16,331 nt of DNA from Gammaproteobacteria bacterium UBA4475 (GCA_002389265.1 DGOD01000349.1:1-16331); one strand, 5' to 3'; positions 5,871-13,694 are shown, counted from the first letter of the stretch. Program-made: numbers and translations. The notes: generated from the letters alone by a model not told the origin.

Positions 5871-8480
5871 TCATTTTAGCTCCGTTAACCGCGTGATAAT
5901 GGCAGTCGCTATCGTTGGGCCGTAGCCGCCCATGTGATGTGTGTAGCCGGCTGCAGCGGTGAGTTCTGTTCGTGTCATCGGTGCGTCCGCCGTCGCTCGG
6001 TAGCTGATATAGCGATCAAGTAGTATTTCATCTCGTGCCGAGGTGCCCTTGATCAATGGATCATACTGTTCCAGTAGAAAAGAGTTGTCGTGCTGGAAAA
6101 AGCTTCTTGGCGCCATGTACTCCAACTGCTGGTGCTCAACGGTATTGACCGGGCCTGAACCGCGTAGAGCGGCAAATTGTGACTGTGATAGTCGATGATG
6201 ACTAAGAAAGCCCGTAAGGTTCGGTATGCCCAGGCGTGCCAGATCTTGCTTGACGCCGGGCGTCTGATAGCGACGTTCCATCTTGGCGAAGTTCGGTTCA
6301 ATAGGTGACATGGAGGTAACGGCTATCAGGTTGCCAAGATCATTGTCTGCGAACAGCATGACATGGGGGAATACGGCAGCCACAGTGCGAAGGATGAGGC
6401 CTACTGATTCGTCACTCTGCTCATAAGTGTGGAACCAGAAAGTAAACAGACCATGGGCAGTGAGTCGGTCGCGGGCGCTCTGAAAATAGTCGACAGTAAA
6501 CAACCCGCCAACGCCCGCGATCCAGGGATTCGGTGGCTGGGAAATGATGACGTCATAGCGTTCGGGTGCTGTGTGTAGGAATGATTGACCATCTTCGATA
6601 TAGATGTGTGCTCTGGCATCTTGGGACACTTGGTAGTTGTCGCGCTCAAACAGGCGGCCCGCGCGAAGTACCGCCGGAGAGATTTCGACAATATCGGCCT
6701 GATCAATGGGATGACGTAGGGCTGAGCCCGCGGTGATACCTGAACCATAGCCGATGATGAGTACCTTGCTCGCTTCAGTGGCGAGGAACAGCGGTGCATG
6801 GGCCATGAGTAACTGGGTATCGAGGTCGTTGGTGTTCGAGGCATCTGGCTTGGTATTGACATAGAGATGTCGATTGTCGGCGTTGCCGGTGACGAGTACG
6901 GTTGCATGGGCATCTTCTGTAAAGAAAAATTCCTCATGCTCTCGCTGACGTGCAATATACGTCTGCTGCCAGGCCTCGAAACTAGAAGCGGGATGGGCTT
7001 TCGGTGGGCTAACCGAGACACTAGCCTCAGTTAATGGCGGCGGGGCTGTGCGCAGTCGCAAATGATTTCTTGCCAGATTGATGGCGTCAGACCAGTCACT
7101 ACCCTGCTGACTATAAATCAAAATCACGAGGCTTATTGTAGCGCCGGCGGCGATCCGACGCCCATATCCTGATTCGCCGGCAACGGCCAGCAAAGCAATG
7201 CCACCCACCAAATTAAGCGCGAGGCTAAAATGAAATGCACCCAGCAAGCCGAGGACGGGTATCAGTACCAGGCCCGTGATTGCGACACCCATCACGTTGC
7301 CCAGCGTGTTCCAGGCATAGGTGGAGCCAACTCGGGCGCCAATCTCCTGTGGGTTGCGCACTTGTATGCTTGTCACCAGCGGAAAGCTAAAGCCGAGGAA
7401 AATGGTGGGCACCAGTAACACGCCGAGGCAGAGCAGGCCCTTGCCAACTTGGTACATTTCGAATCCATAAGTAGTGTTCTGCAGCGCTATTCGCAGCAGG
7501 TCGATCAAGTAGGGCATGCGTGATATTAATGGGGTTGCCGCCAACAATGCAGCCACTACCCCGAGCTGGCTTAATCCTAATAGCCACAAGGGCCGTGTGA
7601 TATTAAGCCGCGCCACGATGGCACTGCCGATGCTGATGCCGGTGATGAAGGACATTAGCATGATGGAAAACGAGTAAGTTGAGGCGCCGAAGGCAAGAGC
7701 GATGATACGGTTAAATAGCACTTCGTAACTCATGGCAGCAAAGCCGGTGCAAAAAAGGGCAAGCAAGGCCACAACGTACTGTTCTGTGCGATAGCTGGCT
7801 TTCGGTAAGGGACTGGCTGATATATTTTTTGGCGGGCGTGCGCGAGTCTCATAAAGGGCGGCTCGTATGACCACGGCCGCGGCTACAAAGTTGAGCAGGC
7901 TCGCAACACCCAAGGCCGCGTGGATGCCGAACAAAGGCAGCATGACAAAACCAGCTAGGGCCGTCCCCACTACAGCGCCGAAACTATTAAGTGCATAGAG
8001 GTTGGCCACCCGTTTTTTGGTGTCTTTTAGTCGGTGCACCAGGTGGCGTGACATGACGGGCAGGGTTGCGCCCATCAGTACTGATGGTCCAAGAATCAGC
8101 AGAGTCACCAGGCTGACACGTAGCAATAACGTCAAGGCGCCTTGATCGAAAAAGCTTCGTGCTATTCCAACATAGCCCACCCCAGCGAGATACAACAACC
8201 AGGGTACTAATAGGCAATAGCCGCCAATGAACAACTCAAGGATGATGTAGAGTCTTAAGGGATAGCGGTGTTGGTCTGCCAACTTGCCGAACCAGGTCGC
8301 GCCGATTGCCAGGCCGCCCATGAAAACAGCAAGCACTATCATCTGTGCATGGGCTGTGGAGCCGATCAGTTGGACCAGCAGTCGAGCCCATATGACCTGA
8401 TGCATTAAACCGGCAAGGCCGCTCAGGAAGAAAGCTGTATAGATTGCGAAGCTCAATTGTTTTCGAGTGCTGCTCTTCAT
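5871..8480 (-). CDS. Fused MFS-type membrane protein / spermidine-synthase-like domain
   Basis: The 869-residue protein has two blocks of membrane helices (about 10-208 and 234-456). Each begins with a similar GxAxxxxxVxxxR(L/I)(L/I) motif: SGLAGLMHQVIWARLL and TGFAAMSYEVLFNRII. A soluble C-terminal domain with the spermidine-synthase fold follows: YVNTKPDASNTNDLDTQLL (540-558), the SAM-binding loop IIGYGSGITAG (575-585), acidic VEIS (598-601) and ISQPPNPWIAGVGG (646-659). In true spermidine synthases the last segment carries the catalytic Asp (D-x-TDP); here it reads SQPPNP. The protein is therefore probably not a normal aminopropyltransferase. It fits the widespread 'fused MFS/spermidine synthase' proteins of unknown reaction. 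The start is supported by TAAGG 8 nt upstream. The metallopeptidase gene follows on the same strand. Confidence 0.85.
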   Translation of the reverse strand: MKSSTRKQLSFAIYTAFFLSGLAGLMHQVIWARLLVQLIGSTAHAQMIVLAVFMGGLAIGATWFGKLADQHRYPLRLYIILELFIGGYCLLVPWLLYLAGVGYVGIARSFFDQGALTLLLRVSLVTLLILGPSVLMGATLPVMSRHLVHRLKDTKKRVANLYALNSFGAVVGTALAGFVMLPLFGIHAALGVASLLNFVAAAVVIRAALYETRARPPKNISASPLPKASYRTEQYVVALLALFCTGFAAMSYEVLFNRIIALAFGASTYSFSIMLMSFITGISIGSAIVARLNITRPLWLLGLSQLGVVAALLAATPLISRMPYLIDLLRIALQNTTYGFEMYQVGKGLLCLGVLLVPTIFLGFSFPLVTSIQVRNPQEIGARVGSTYAWNTLGNVMGVAITGLVLIPVLGLLGAFHFSLALNLVGGIALLAVAGESGYGRRIAAGATISLVILIYSQQGSDWSDAINLARNHLRLRTAPPPLTEASVSVSPPKAHPASSFEAWQQTYIARQREHEEFFFTEDAHATVLVTGNADNRHLYVNTKPDASNTNDLDTQLLMAHAPLFLATEASKVLIIGYGSGITAGSALRHPIDQADIVEISPAVLRAGRLFERDNYQVSQDARAHIYIEDGQSFLHTAPERYDVIISQPPNPWIAGVGGLFTVDYFQSARDRLTAHGLFTFWFHTYEQSDESVGLILRTVAAVFPHVMLFADNDLGNLIAVTSMSPIEPNFAKMERRYQTPGVKQDLARLGIPNLTGFLSHHRLSQSQFAALRGSGPVNTVEHQQLEYMAPRSFFQHDNSFLLEQYDPLIKGTSARDEILLDRYISYRATADAPMTRTELTAAAGYTHHMGGYGPTIATAIITRLTELK

Positions 8481-9183
8481 CAGCGCGGCCTTAATAAATT
8501 TGTTGGTCAGTTCGGTGCTTAGCTGACGATGAGTCGGCGGCTATAAAATGATAAATTGAGGCTAGACTTGCTGGGAACTGGCTCTACTATCTCCGCCGGC
8601 TTGACCCGTATCGCAGGTGACCTATAGTGGAATTAACTGCGAGGAACAGCAGATCGTTCATTGCTGTATCAGTAGGGCGGGTCTGCGGATCATAGATCAA
8701 TTTACACTGCGGTGTATTAGACCCGCTGTTCGATAGACTTGCTTTGATCATGGTCAGGTTGTGTGACCCTTAGCCGGATTGTGTCATTCAGATGCATTTA
8801 ATTGTTTGGCTATAGATCCCCAATCTCAACTCATTCAGCGCGCATCTTCAGGAATTTGGAGCGACCATCGATGATGCGGTGACGAATGCCCACTAGTCAT
8901 GGAGTGTGAAATAAGCAATGATTTAGTGTTGCTTTGAAACCTGATAAAGCGCGGCAGGTGAGTTTTGGGTGATCTGCTAGCTAGCGACTACCCTGGCGTA
9001 AGCCCGTTAGGTTTTGCCTGTGCCACCAGGTTGCTGTTGCTGGTGTTGGCTGATCAAAAGTGTCGCTGTGGGGGTGTCTCGGGGCTGATATGAGCAAACG
9101 TGTTGTCCGGTAATTGCTGCCATTTGTATAGAGCGCGGCCCTGCCGATGGGGCGGGCCGTCAACCTATATTCTAGCGAAATTT
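8481..9183. other. Gene-poor 703-bp region
   Basis: No reading frame here looks coding on either strand and no tRNA or known RNA is recognisable. The left edge should hold the promoter of the membrane/spermidine-synthase-like gene; an AT-rich stretch near 8542-8556 is the best place. The region also contains a foldable element at 8677-8726, the palindrome GCTAGCTAGC (8976-8985), and a GC-rich hairpin (arms 9136-9141 and 9154-9159, no T-run) just beyond the oxidoreductase gene. A 24-codon open stretch at 8819-8890 is too short to call. Confidence 0.5.
8677..8726. repeat. Foldable element with 8-bp closing stem and two internal hairpins
   Basis: GCGGGTCT (8677-8684) and AGACCCGC (8719-8726) are perfectly complementary. 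Between them lie two small hairpins, GATC-ATA-GATC and TACAC-TGCG-GTGTA, so the 50-nt piece can fold as a three-way junction on either strand. It is not a tRNA (no T arm, too short) and has no T-run. The role is unknown. Confidence 0.4.
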
Positions 9184-9193
9184 CTAGCGAAAT
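9170..9193. repeat. 12-bp exact tandem duplication over the oxidoreductase stop codon
   Basis: TTCTAGCGAAAT occurs at 9170-9181 and again at 9182-9193. On the minus strand this duplicates the end of the coding sequence (FR plus TAG), so a second in-frame TAG lies 12 nt after the first. It is most simply a replication-slippage product. Confidence 0.8.
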
Positions 9194-10023
9194 TGTTCGG
9201 CGAGTTTCGCCAATTCGTCGAGGCGAGTCAGGACCTCGGCCGGCGTTCCCTGAGGCAGACCAAAGATCAGCTCGGTAAATCCTTGGTCGAGTCTGCCGGC
9301 CAACTGTTCCGGGTTAGTGGGCGCGCCAAACAACGCAAGGGTGACTGAGTCGACGGGCCTGCCGCGCTTTTCGCAGGCTGCCTGTAGATTTTCCATGCCA
9401 CCATGACCGGCGCCGCCAATGGGCATCCAGCCGTCACAATAATCAGCGACCCGATCGAACACCCATTTTGAATTAGCGCCCATCCATACTGGCGGACCAC
9501 CGACTTGAAGGGGTTTGGGCCAGGACCAGATAGGGTCGAAGTCAACAAAATCACCGTGATATTCCGCTTCGTCCTGGGTCCAGATGGCTTTCATCGCGAG
9601 AATTTTCTCGCGAACAATTTTCCAGCGATGCTGGTAGCTAGCGCCGTGGTTCGCCATTTCTTCGACATTCCATCCAGCGCCAATGCCGAGGACAAACCGG
9701 CCGCCGGATATAACGTCAAGAGATGCACATTCTTTGGCAAGAATAATAGGGTCTCGCTCTATCACCAGACAAATACCAGTGCCGAGTTTGATTCGGGTCG
9801 TGACCGCCGCCGCTGCAGCTAGCGCCGTGAAGGGGTCATGAGTGCGCCAGTACCATTCAGGTAAAGGCGTGCCGCCTGGGAAGGGTGTAGTGCGTGCCAC
9901 CGGTATGTGGGTGTGCTCGGGAAAGAACAGCGAATCGAGCCCCCGTTCTTCTACAGCGCGTGCAAGCTCAATGGGCTGGAGGGTTTGATCGGTCGGAAAA
10001 ATCTGTACGCCAAAATTCGCCAT
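9184..10023 (-). CDS. LLM-class (luciferase-like) flavin/F420-dependent oxidoreductase
   Basis: The 279-residue product matches the bacterial luciferase-like TIM-barrel family throughout. It begins MANFGVQIFPTDQ, then has LARAVEERGLDSLFFPEHTH (20-39), DPFTALAAAAAVTTRIKLGT (63-82) and SGGRFVLGIGAGWN (106-119). The last is the classical flavin/F420-contacting segment of this family. Its overall wording is closest to the single-domain group often annotated as TIGR03619-type F420-dependent enzymes. From sequence alone I cannot tell whether it uses F420 or FMN, and the substrate is unknown. The start is supported by AAGGAT 8 nt upstream. It lies 147 bp downstream of the sigma-factor gene on the same strand, so it could be co-transcribed with it, although the gap is long enough for its own promoter. 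Confidence 0.9.
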   Translation of the reverse strand: MANFGVQIFPTDQTLQPIELARAVEERGLDSLFFPEHTHIPVARTTPFPGGTPLPEWYWRTHDPFTALAAAAAVTTRIKLGTGICLVIERDPIILAKECASLDVISGGRFVLGIGAGWNVEEMANHGASYQHRWKIVREKILAMKAIWTQDEAEYHGDFVDFDPIWSWPKPLQVGGPPVWMGANSKWVFDRVADYCDGWMPIGGAGHGGMENLQAACEKRGRPVDSVTLALFGAPTNPEQLAGRLDQGFTELIFGLPQGTPAEVLTRLDELAKLAEQFR

Positions 10024-10170
10024 GTTGATGATCCTTCGAAAGATTATGAATCATAGTACTCTGGTTTTTCTGGCAGGCCAATGGCGCTAAGCATGCTTGA
10101 ACCTCTGGCACTTTCGGGGTCGAAGGCTAGCATAGAGCGAGGGCGGCACAGGCGTTTGAGATGGGTTTCT

Positions 10171-10845
10171 CTAGTCCAAGTTGCCTTTCAGGGCGGTGAT
10201 AAAATCAGGGTCCTGCAATTCCAGCCTGTGTTTCAGTCGCTCGCGCGCGCGAAAGATGATTCGATCGAAATGAGATGTGGTCAGGGCCAATGCTTCACAC
10301 GTGGCCAACTTGGTTTCATCGTGGATATAGGCTCGGCGCAATATTTCTCGGTCGCGCTCGACCCGCAATGTGCCAATTAGGACAAGGAGCAAGCGCCGTT
10401 GCTCTGCTCTGAGGAATTGCTGCTCGGTATCCATAGGATTTTGATGTTCTGCTAGAGGCTCAAATAAACCGGGCTGGTTTGCTGGCCGTCGCAGCCAGCT
10501 ATAGTAAGAGAACTTTGCGGTCTGATACACGAATCGATCAAGAAATTGAGGTTGCTCGATGCTTTTGTTGCGCAGTCGCAGTAACACCGTCAGGAGCGCG
10601 TCGTGAGCGATATCCTCAGCGTGGCTGGTATTGTGGATATAGCGCGCCAAGTGGCGTTTCACGCCCGCATAATAGCGCTGGAAAAACACGGCCTCCATGG
10701 GTCGGTCGCCGCGCCGGATGTTGGCGACGATGGCTAATGGTGAAATAGCGGAGTCGAGATCTGTTTGGCTAGAAAATTCCGGTCGCGCTTGAGTGACCGG
10801 ATCAACAGCGGGTTTGACGATTTTGGTAGACGCAAGCTTGGCCAT
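10171..10845 (-). CDS. ECF-type RNA polymerase sigma factor
   Basis: The 224-residue protein has the two domains of extracytoplasmic-function sigma factors. Region 2 spans about 52-120, with HAEDIAHDALLTVLLRLR (75-92) as the polymerase-binding and -10-recognition helix. Region 4 spans about 152-208: DREILRRAYIHDETKLATC, then a helix-turn-helix ending FRARERLKHRL. The family directs core polymerase to dedicated promoters. A basic, poorly conserved N-terminal extension of about 45 residues precedes region 2. Normally a membrane anti-sigma factor is encoded next to the sigma gene; here the neighbours are an oxidoreductase and an RNase, so control must be encoded elsewhere or act differently. The ribosome-binding site CAAAGG overlaps a 10-mer repeated in the leader (see the leader entry). 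The family call is firm; the regulon is unknown. Confidence 0.85.
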   Translation of the reverse strand: MAKLASTKIVKPAVDPVTQARPEFSSQTDLDSAISPLAIVANIRRGDRPMEAVFFQRYYAGVKRHLARYIHNTSHAEDIAHDALLTVLLRLRNKSIEQPQFLDRFVYQTAKFSYYSWLRRPANQPGLFEPLAEHQNPMDTEQQFLRAEQRRLLLVLIGTLRVERDREILRRAYIHDETKLATCEALALTTSHFDRIIFRARERLKHRLELQDPDFITALKGNLD

Positions 10846-10954
10846 TAAACCTTTGAAACGGACTGACGGAGTTGACGGTTATTTAGGCAGGGCTGACCGT
10901 GAACAACAATGGGCTAAAGGTTTAGATTTCGGCTTGCTCGCCTAAACCTTTGGC
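10846..10954 (-). promoter_or_regulatory. Switch-like leader of the sigma-factor gene: three copies of a 10-mer
   Basis: Read on the minus strand, segment A (GCCAAAGGTTTAG, 10954-10942) is followed by its complement B (CTAAACCTTTAGC, 10925-10913). A further 58 nt on is A' (CAAAGGTTTA, 10855-10846), which contains the ribosome-binding site and touches the ATG. B can pair with A (10 bp plus 2 beyond a mismatch) or with A' (9 bp), but not with both. Pairing with A leaves the ribosome-binding site free; pairing with A' hides it. This is the layout of an RNA switch or attenuator. It requires that transcription of the sigma gene starts upstream of 10954, which I cannot show. The repeats could instead be DNA-binding sites. 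Confidence 0.45.
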
Positions 10955-10962
10955 TATTTTTT
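10913..10962 (+). terminator. Terminator-like hairpin in the divergent intergenic region
   Basis: Arms 10913-10925 and 10942-10954 form a 13-bp stem with one G-U pair on the plus strand. The loop is 16 nt, and TATTTTTT follows at 10955-10962. The form is that of an intrinsic plus-strand terminator, yet no plus-strand gene lies upstream; the sigma gene to the left points away. It could stop antisense transcription or act as a leader attenuator for the RNase gene that starts at 11126. Confidence 0.55.
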
Positions 10963-11125
10963 GCCAATGTTAGCGTTGCCCCGTGTTTTTCATTGATCTG
11001 TTGCAGTCTGCCGGCTTGAAATTCCGGCTAAGCTGGCTATTTTCATAGCGTCTTCTGCGGCTGTCTGTGAGCAAATTGAGAAGCAGTTGGGGCATCATTG
11101 AGCTAGGTCACGGACACCGAAATTT

Positions 11126-12529
11126 ATGCCAAGTTTGACGTTTTATGGTGCAGCACAAGAAGTGACAGGATCTTGTCATTTGTTGGAATCAGCGGGAGAG
11201 TATCGATTCTTGCTTGAGTGCGGTATGCACCAGGGCGGTGACGATATTCGGCGCATCAAATCGGAAAAGTTCAAGTTCAATCCCCGTACAATTGACGCTG
11301 TTATTCTTTCCCATGCTCACTTGGATCATTCGGGTTTGTTGCCGAGGCTAGTGCGGCAGGGCTTTTCCGGGCCGATTTTCTGTACGGCTGCCACTGCCGA
11401 TCTGTTAGCCATTCTGTTGCGGGATTCTTATGGGCTGTATCGGCGAGATCTGGAACATGAAAATCTGCGGCGGGTTCGGCGGGGTAAGAAGCCCATCGAA
11501 GAAGTTTATGATGAACATGATGTCGATCAGGTGCTGGCCCTGTGTGAGCAGGCTGAATATGGCCAAGGCCTGCGACTCAACAGCTCTGCGTTTCTGACTT
11601 TTCATGATGCGGGACACATTCTGGGTTCGTCTATCGTTGAGCTCAAGCTCGAGGACTATGGAAAGACCAAGACGCTGGTTTTTTCTGGTGACCTTGGTAA
11701 TAGTGATTCGGTGCTAATGCGACCACCGGCGAATTTGGCCGAAGCCGATGTGGTCTTGATGGAAGGTACCTACGGTAATCGTAATCACCGTTCCATGGAC
11801 GCTACCATCGAGCAACTTAGTCAAGTCTTGGCTGATACCTGGGCGCGGCATGGCAATGTCATGATTCCGTCATTTGCCGTCGGCCGAACTCAGGAGATTC
11901 TGTTTTATTTGGGCCGCCTGCATCGCGAGGGTAAACTGGACAATTGGCGAGTCTATCTCGACAGTCCCATGGCGATTGAGGTGACGGGCGTCTACAATGA
12001 ATGGCTGGCGTTGCTGGATGAGGCGGACGTCAGGGAGCTCAGAGAGACGGACCGAGAATCATTCCAACGTTTTCTGCCAAGCCTGACCCTAAGCCAGTCC
12101 AGCGAAGATTCTATGGCCATCAATAAAGTCTCTTCTGGCGCGATCATTATCGCCGGTAGTGGCATGTGTACTGGCGGTAGGATTCGCCATCACATCAAGC
12201 ATCGCATCTGGCAAGAGCGCAACACCATGATCTTCATTGGCTACCAGGCGCAGGGAACCCTCGGGCGAATTATCGTAGATGGCGCACCGCACATCAAACT
12301 CTACAAAGATGAATACGCTGTGAAGGCGCGAATTGAAACGCTGGGAGGGTTTTCCGCCCATGCGGGTCAGAGCCAATTAATGACGTGGTACAAAAGCTTT
12401 GGCAATAGCCCGCGGTTGGTGCTGGTACATGGTGAGCTTGAAGCGCTGCAAGCCCTGGCCGGAAAGTTTGATGCTGAATGTGGGGTCAGCGCGTTGATTC
12501 CTGAGCTTGGCGAATCTGTTGCGTTTTAA
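11126..12529 (+). CDS. MBL-fold beta-CASP ribonuclease (CPSF73/RNase J-like superfamily)
   Basis: The 467-residue protein has the complete metallo-beta-lactamase and beta-CASP motif set: HAHLDHSG (63-70, zinc site), H164 in DAGHILGS, D189 in SGDLG, LMEGTYGNR (211-219), LDSPMA (278-283), SAHA (410-413) and LVHGE (433-437). The region GSGMCTGGRI(R)HH (345-356) is typical of the CPSF73-like bacterial group. These enzymes are zinc-dependent RNases that cut or trim RNA in the cytoplasm; the specific RNA substrate cannot be inferred. Length and N-terminus (MPSLTFYGAAQEVTGS) fit the family, so ATG 11126 is taken although the Shine-Dalgarno is poor. Divergent from the sigma gene, with a terminator-like hairpin 160 bp upstream that may control it. 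It converges on the LOG gene with a 71-bp gap lacking a clear terminator. Confidence 0.92.
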   Translation: MPSLTFYGAAQEVTGSCHLLESAGEYRFLLECGMHQGGDDIRRIKSEKFKFNPRTIDAVILSHAHLDHSGLLPRLVRQGFSGPIFCTAATADLLAILLRDSYGLYRRDLEHENLRRVRRGKKPIEEVYDEHDVDQVLALCEQAEYGQGLRLNSSAFLTFHDAGHILGSSIVELKLEDYGKTKTLVFSGDLGNSDSVLMRPPANLAEADVVLMEGTYGNRNHRSMDATIEQLSQVLADTWARHGNVMIPSFAVGRTQEILFYLGRLHREGKLDNWRVYLDSPMAIEVTGVYNEWLALLDEADVRELRETDRESFQRFLPSLTLSQSSEDSMAINKVSSGAIIIAGSGMCTGGRIRHHIKHRIWQERNTMIFIGYQAQGTLGRIIVDGAPHIKLYKDEYAVKARIETLGGFSAHAGQSQLMTWYKSFGNSPRLVLVHGELEALQALAGKFDAECGVSALIPELGESVAF

Positions 12530-12600
12530 TATTAGCGGCTTGTTATCGGCGCATTAACGCAACCTGTAAGGTATCCGCTTCAGCGCCCTTGCTTGTGCGA

Positions 12601-13539
12601 CTACTGATTGCCGGGCCGGCGCGCGTCGGCAGCCGAGTAACGTTCGCTGTTTTTCTGAATATAGTCTCTGACAATACTCCATGCCTCATCTGCGGAGTCG
12701 ACAAATTGGATTAAATCCCGATCAGCGGGGCTGATCATGCCTTCGTCCACTAACAGGTCAAAATTCAACAAGGATTCCCAGTAATCACGATCGAAGGCAA
12801 TGATCGGCAGGGCTTTAATTTTATGTGTCTGAATCAAGGTTAGTGTTTCAAACAGCTCGTCAAGGGTGCCAAAGCCGCCGGGAAAGATGATCAATGCTTG
12901 AGCACGCAGTAAAAAATGCATCTTACGGATCGCAAAATAATGAAATTGGAAACACAGTGCTGGCGTAATATAGTCGTTGGGTTTTTGTTCCTGGGGTAGG
13001 GTGATATTCAATCCGATGGATTCTCCGCCGGCGTCGGCGGCACCTCGGTTCGCGGCCTCCATGATGCCTGGACCGCCGCCAGTAATAATATGCAGACGGG
13101 GTAGATTGCGCGCGCAGGATTCCCGCGTAATTTTTTCAGCGAGCAAGCGCGCCTCATTGTAATAACGCACTCTTTTGGCAGTTCGCAAAGCTTGACGTTG
13201 CTCGGTCAGTAGCTGTTCATCCGCAGGGTTGGCTTGCAATCGTTCGGCAATGCCGCGGAGCATTTCCGCGGCAACTTCCGGTGACAAGATTCGGGCACTA
13301 CCGAAGATCACAATAGTATGATTAATGTCATGTTCGTTGAGGGTGAGTTCGGGCTTAGATAACTCTAGTAATAGTCGCACCGGGCGCATTTCATCGGTAA
13401 GAATGAAGTCATCGTCGGCATAGGCGAGGCGATAGGATGGTGAGCTGGACTGGGGTGTCGCCAATTGGGTTTCGCGAGTGTGCTTAACATCCTCTGCGGC
13501 ACTGGGGAATGGTTTTTTGGGCTTATTGATCGAGTTCAA
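12601..13539 (-). CDS. LOG-family (lysine decarboxylase-like fold) nucleotide hydrolase
   Basis: The 312-residue protein contains GGGPGIMEAANRGA (154-167) and PGGFGTLDE (220-228), the nucleotide-binding and catalytic PGGxGTxxE signatures of the LOG/TIGR00730 family. Characterised members hydrolyse the N-glycosidic bond of nucleoside 5'-monophosphates (cytokinin-activating or YgdH/PpnN-like). The roughly 70-residue N-terminal part with SYRLAYADDDF and MRPVRLLLEL places it in the longer bacterial subgroup. The start is TTG 13539: AGAAAGG sits 8 nt upstream, the frame is closed by a stop 54 bp further up with no ATG between, and the next ATG (residue 51) would cut conserved sequence. It follows the MscS-like gene, only 47 bp after the end of that gene's possible extension, so the two probably form an operon. 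Confidence 0.88.
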   Translation of the reverse strand: MNSINKPKKPFPSAAEDVKHTRETQLATPQSSSPSYRLAYADDDFILTDEMRPVRLLLELSKPELTLNEHDINHTIVIFGSARILSPEVAAEMLRGIAERLQANPADEQLLTEQRQALRTAKRVRYYNEARLLAEKITRESCARNLPRLHIITGGGPGIMEAANRGAADAGGESIGLNITLPQEQKPNDYITPALCFQFHYFAIRKMHFLLRAQALIIFPGGFGTLDELFETLTLIQTHKIKALPIIAFDRDYWESLLNFDLLVDEGMISPADRDLIQFVDSADEAWSIVRDYIQKNSERYSAADARRPGNQ

Positions 13540-13547
13540 CTTGATGA

Positions 13548-13552
13548 CCTTT
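13548..13552 (-). promoter_or_regulatory. Ribosome-binding site supporting the TTG start of the LOG gene
   Basis: AAAGG on the minus strand lies 8 nt before TTG 13539 and is the only plausible site for this frame. Initiation at TTG may keep translation low. Confidence 0.6.
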
Positions 13553-13586
13553 CTGGTTGCTGTGAGCGAATGTTTGATTTTTTGCT

Positions 13587-13694
13587 TCAGGTTTCATCGG
13601 TTTCCGGTTGTTTGGATATCTGCGCCAGCTCAGCCTCCAGTTGTGCTACTAAAGCCTCAATGCCAGCCTTTGCGTCAGGTTCCAGGCCCGCCGT
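13587..13694 (-). other. In-frame coding-like extension after the amber stop of the MscS-like gene
   Basis: Directly after the TAG codon at 13697-13695 the same frame stays open for 35 codons and ends at TGA 13589-13587. The predicted tail is Ala/Glu/Gln-rich and strongly helical (for example GIEALVAQLEAELAQISK) and continues the helical EIEKLTNHLK before the stop. That looks like protein, not random spacer. It may reflect read-through, a recent CAG-to-TAG mutation, or a sequencing error. Confidence 0.55.

Noticed and set aside
6401..7021. 206-codon minus-strand frame inside the spermidine-synthase-like gene
   Set aside because: Same strand, other frame; low-complexity Ser/Pro-rich translation typical of an off-frame shadow, while the main frame has conserved motifs throughout.
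8677..8726. The folded element as a tRNA or an integron attC site
   Set aside because: Too short and lacking a T arm for a tRNA; no RYYYAAC/GTTRRRY ends for attC.
8819..8890. 24-codon open stretch (NLNSFSAHLQEFGATIDDAV) that could be the end of a lost gene
   Set aside because: It reads like protein but is bounded by stops, has no start and matches no family I can name.
11005..11055. ECF-type promoter for the RNase gene (TGAAAT ... CGTC)
   Set aside because: The spacing between the two motifs is too long (about 26 bp) for an ECF promoter.
12519..12562. Inverted repeat TTGCGTT / AACGCAA between the convergent RNase and LOG genes as a terminator
   Set aside because: Only 7 bp with a 30-nt loop, overlapping the RNase stop region, and no T-run on either strand.
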